From CAYWVR01 sp964461715 (GTDB taxonomy: Bacteria > Planctomycetota > Phycisphaerae > FEN-1346), in contig CAYWVR010000080.1 of assembly GCA_964461715.1 (NCBI GenBank), positions 1-5,778 on the forward strand: a stretch of 5,778 bases of DNA, given 5' to 3'. The position numbers were made by a program, and so were the translations under genes. The notes beneath the pieces were generated by a model. That model ran no database searches and had not been told where the DNA came from. It worked only from the letters and a program-made list of their open reading frames with translations. Below, in pieces: positions 5,728-5,778 of the stretch (positions are counted from its first letter, which is position 1; each line of letters starts with the position of its first letter).

Positions 5728-5769
5728 CCCCTCGGGTGGCATGCTCACGCTTCATCGCGTGAGCATGCG
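5728..5769 (-). repeat. Third, diverged and inverted copy of the hairpin repeat
   Basis: Read on the minus strand, these 42 bases match positions 4-45 at the other end of the window except at six sites. The stem arms are GCATGCTCACGC and GCGTGAGCATGC (12 bp, perfect) around GATGAA, followed by CACCCGAGGGG. Four of the six differences form two compensating base-pair changes that preserve the stem. Relative to the kinase-like gene it lies 107 bp beyond the stop codon, in the same transcript sense as the left-hand copies relative to gpsA. Confidence 0.85.
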
Positions 5770-5778
5770 TATCCCTTC

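Noticed and set aside
5153..5755. Minus-strand open frames covering the kinase-like gene and its 3' region
   Set aside because: They lie antisense to a gene with recognisable kinase-fold motifs, start in the repeat hairpin and show no conserved motif or ribosome site.
1..5778. tRNA, rRNA, riboswitch, transposase or phage genes
   Set aside because: I looked on both strands and saw no sequence that supports any of these.

Overview
This 5.8 kb window is bacterial chromosome of high GC content, with strongly GC-biased third codon positions throughout. It holds five protein-coding genes and two intergenic edges carrying a hairpin repeat. A WaaP/Kdo-kinase-like protein points to a cell with a Gram-negative type envelope. 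A bacterial CofH (deazaflavin/F420-type chemistry) together with palindrome-rich intergenic repeats suggests an environmental lineage such as Planctomycetota or a similar high-GC phylum. This placement is an inference and is not proven by the sequence.

Layout, left to right. Positions 1-244 are non-coding: two tandem, identical 61-bp copies of an element built around a 12-bp perfect hairpin, then about 108 bp of spacer. Positions 245-3872 hold three minus-strand genes that read as one operon, in transcription order: a radical SAM/SPASM protein of unknown substrate (2436-3872), CofH, i.e. FO synthase subunit 2 (1268-2422), and gpsA, glycerol-3-phosphate dehydrogenase (245-1255). Gene gaps are 13 and about 10 nt, and both downstream Shine-Dalgarno sequences overlap or abut the preceding stop codon. 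A clear sigma-70-like promoter sits directly in front of the SPASM gene. Positions 3950-4693 (minus) hold a class I SAM-dependent methyltransferase with its own promoter. Divergent from it, 4814-5620 (plus) encodes a WaaP/KdoK-family lipopolysaccharide-kinase-like protein whose two expected catalytic aspartates both appear as glutamate. Positions 5621-5778 are non-coding and contain a third, diverged and inverted copy of the left-edge hairpin element.

The genes do not spell out one known pathway. CofH forms the tyrosine/diaminouracil adduct in deazaflavin biosynthesis and normally needs CofG, which is absent here. GpsA supplies sn-glycerol-3-phosphate for phospholipids. The methyltransferase and kinase-like protein look like cell-envelope or glycan accessory genes.

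The most notable signals lie outside simple gene calling. (1) The hairpin element occurs just over 100 nt beyond the last stop codon of both outward-facing transcription units, in the same sense relative to transcription, with compensatory stem changes. (2) All three recognisable promoters place the -10 hexamer only 6-9 nt before the start codon, implying leaderless mRNAs. (3) A C8 tract near the end of the SPASM gene lies where a one-base deletion would fuse it to cofH. (4) The kinase-like protein has a paired Asp-to-Glu change.
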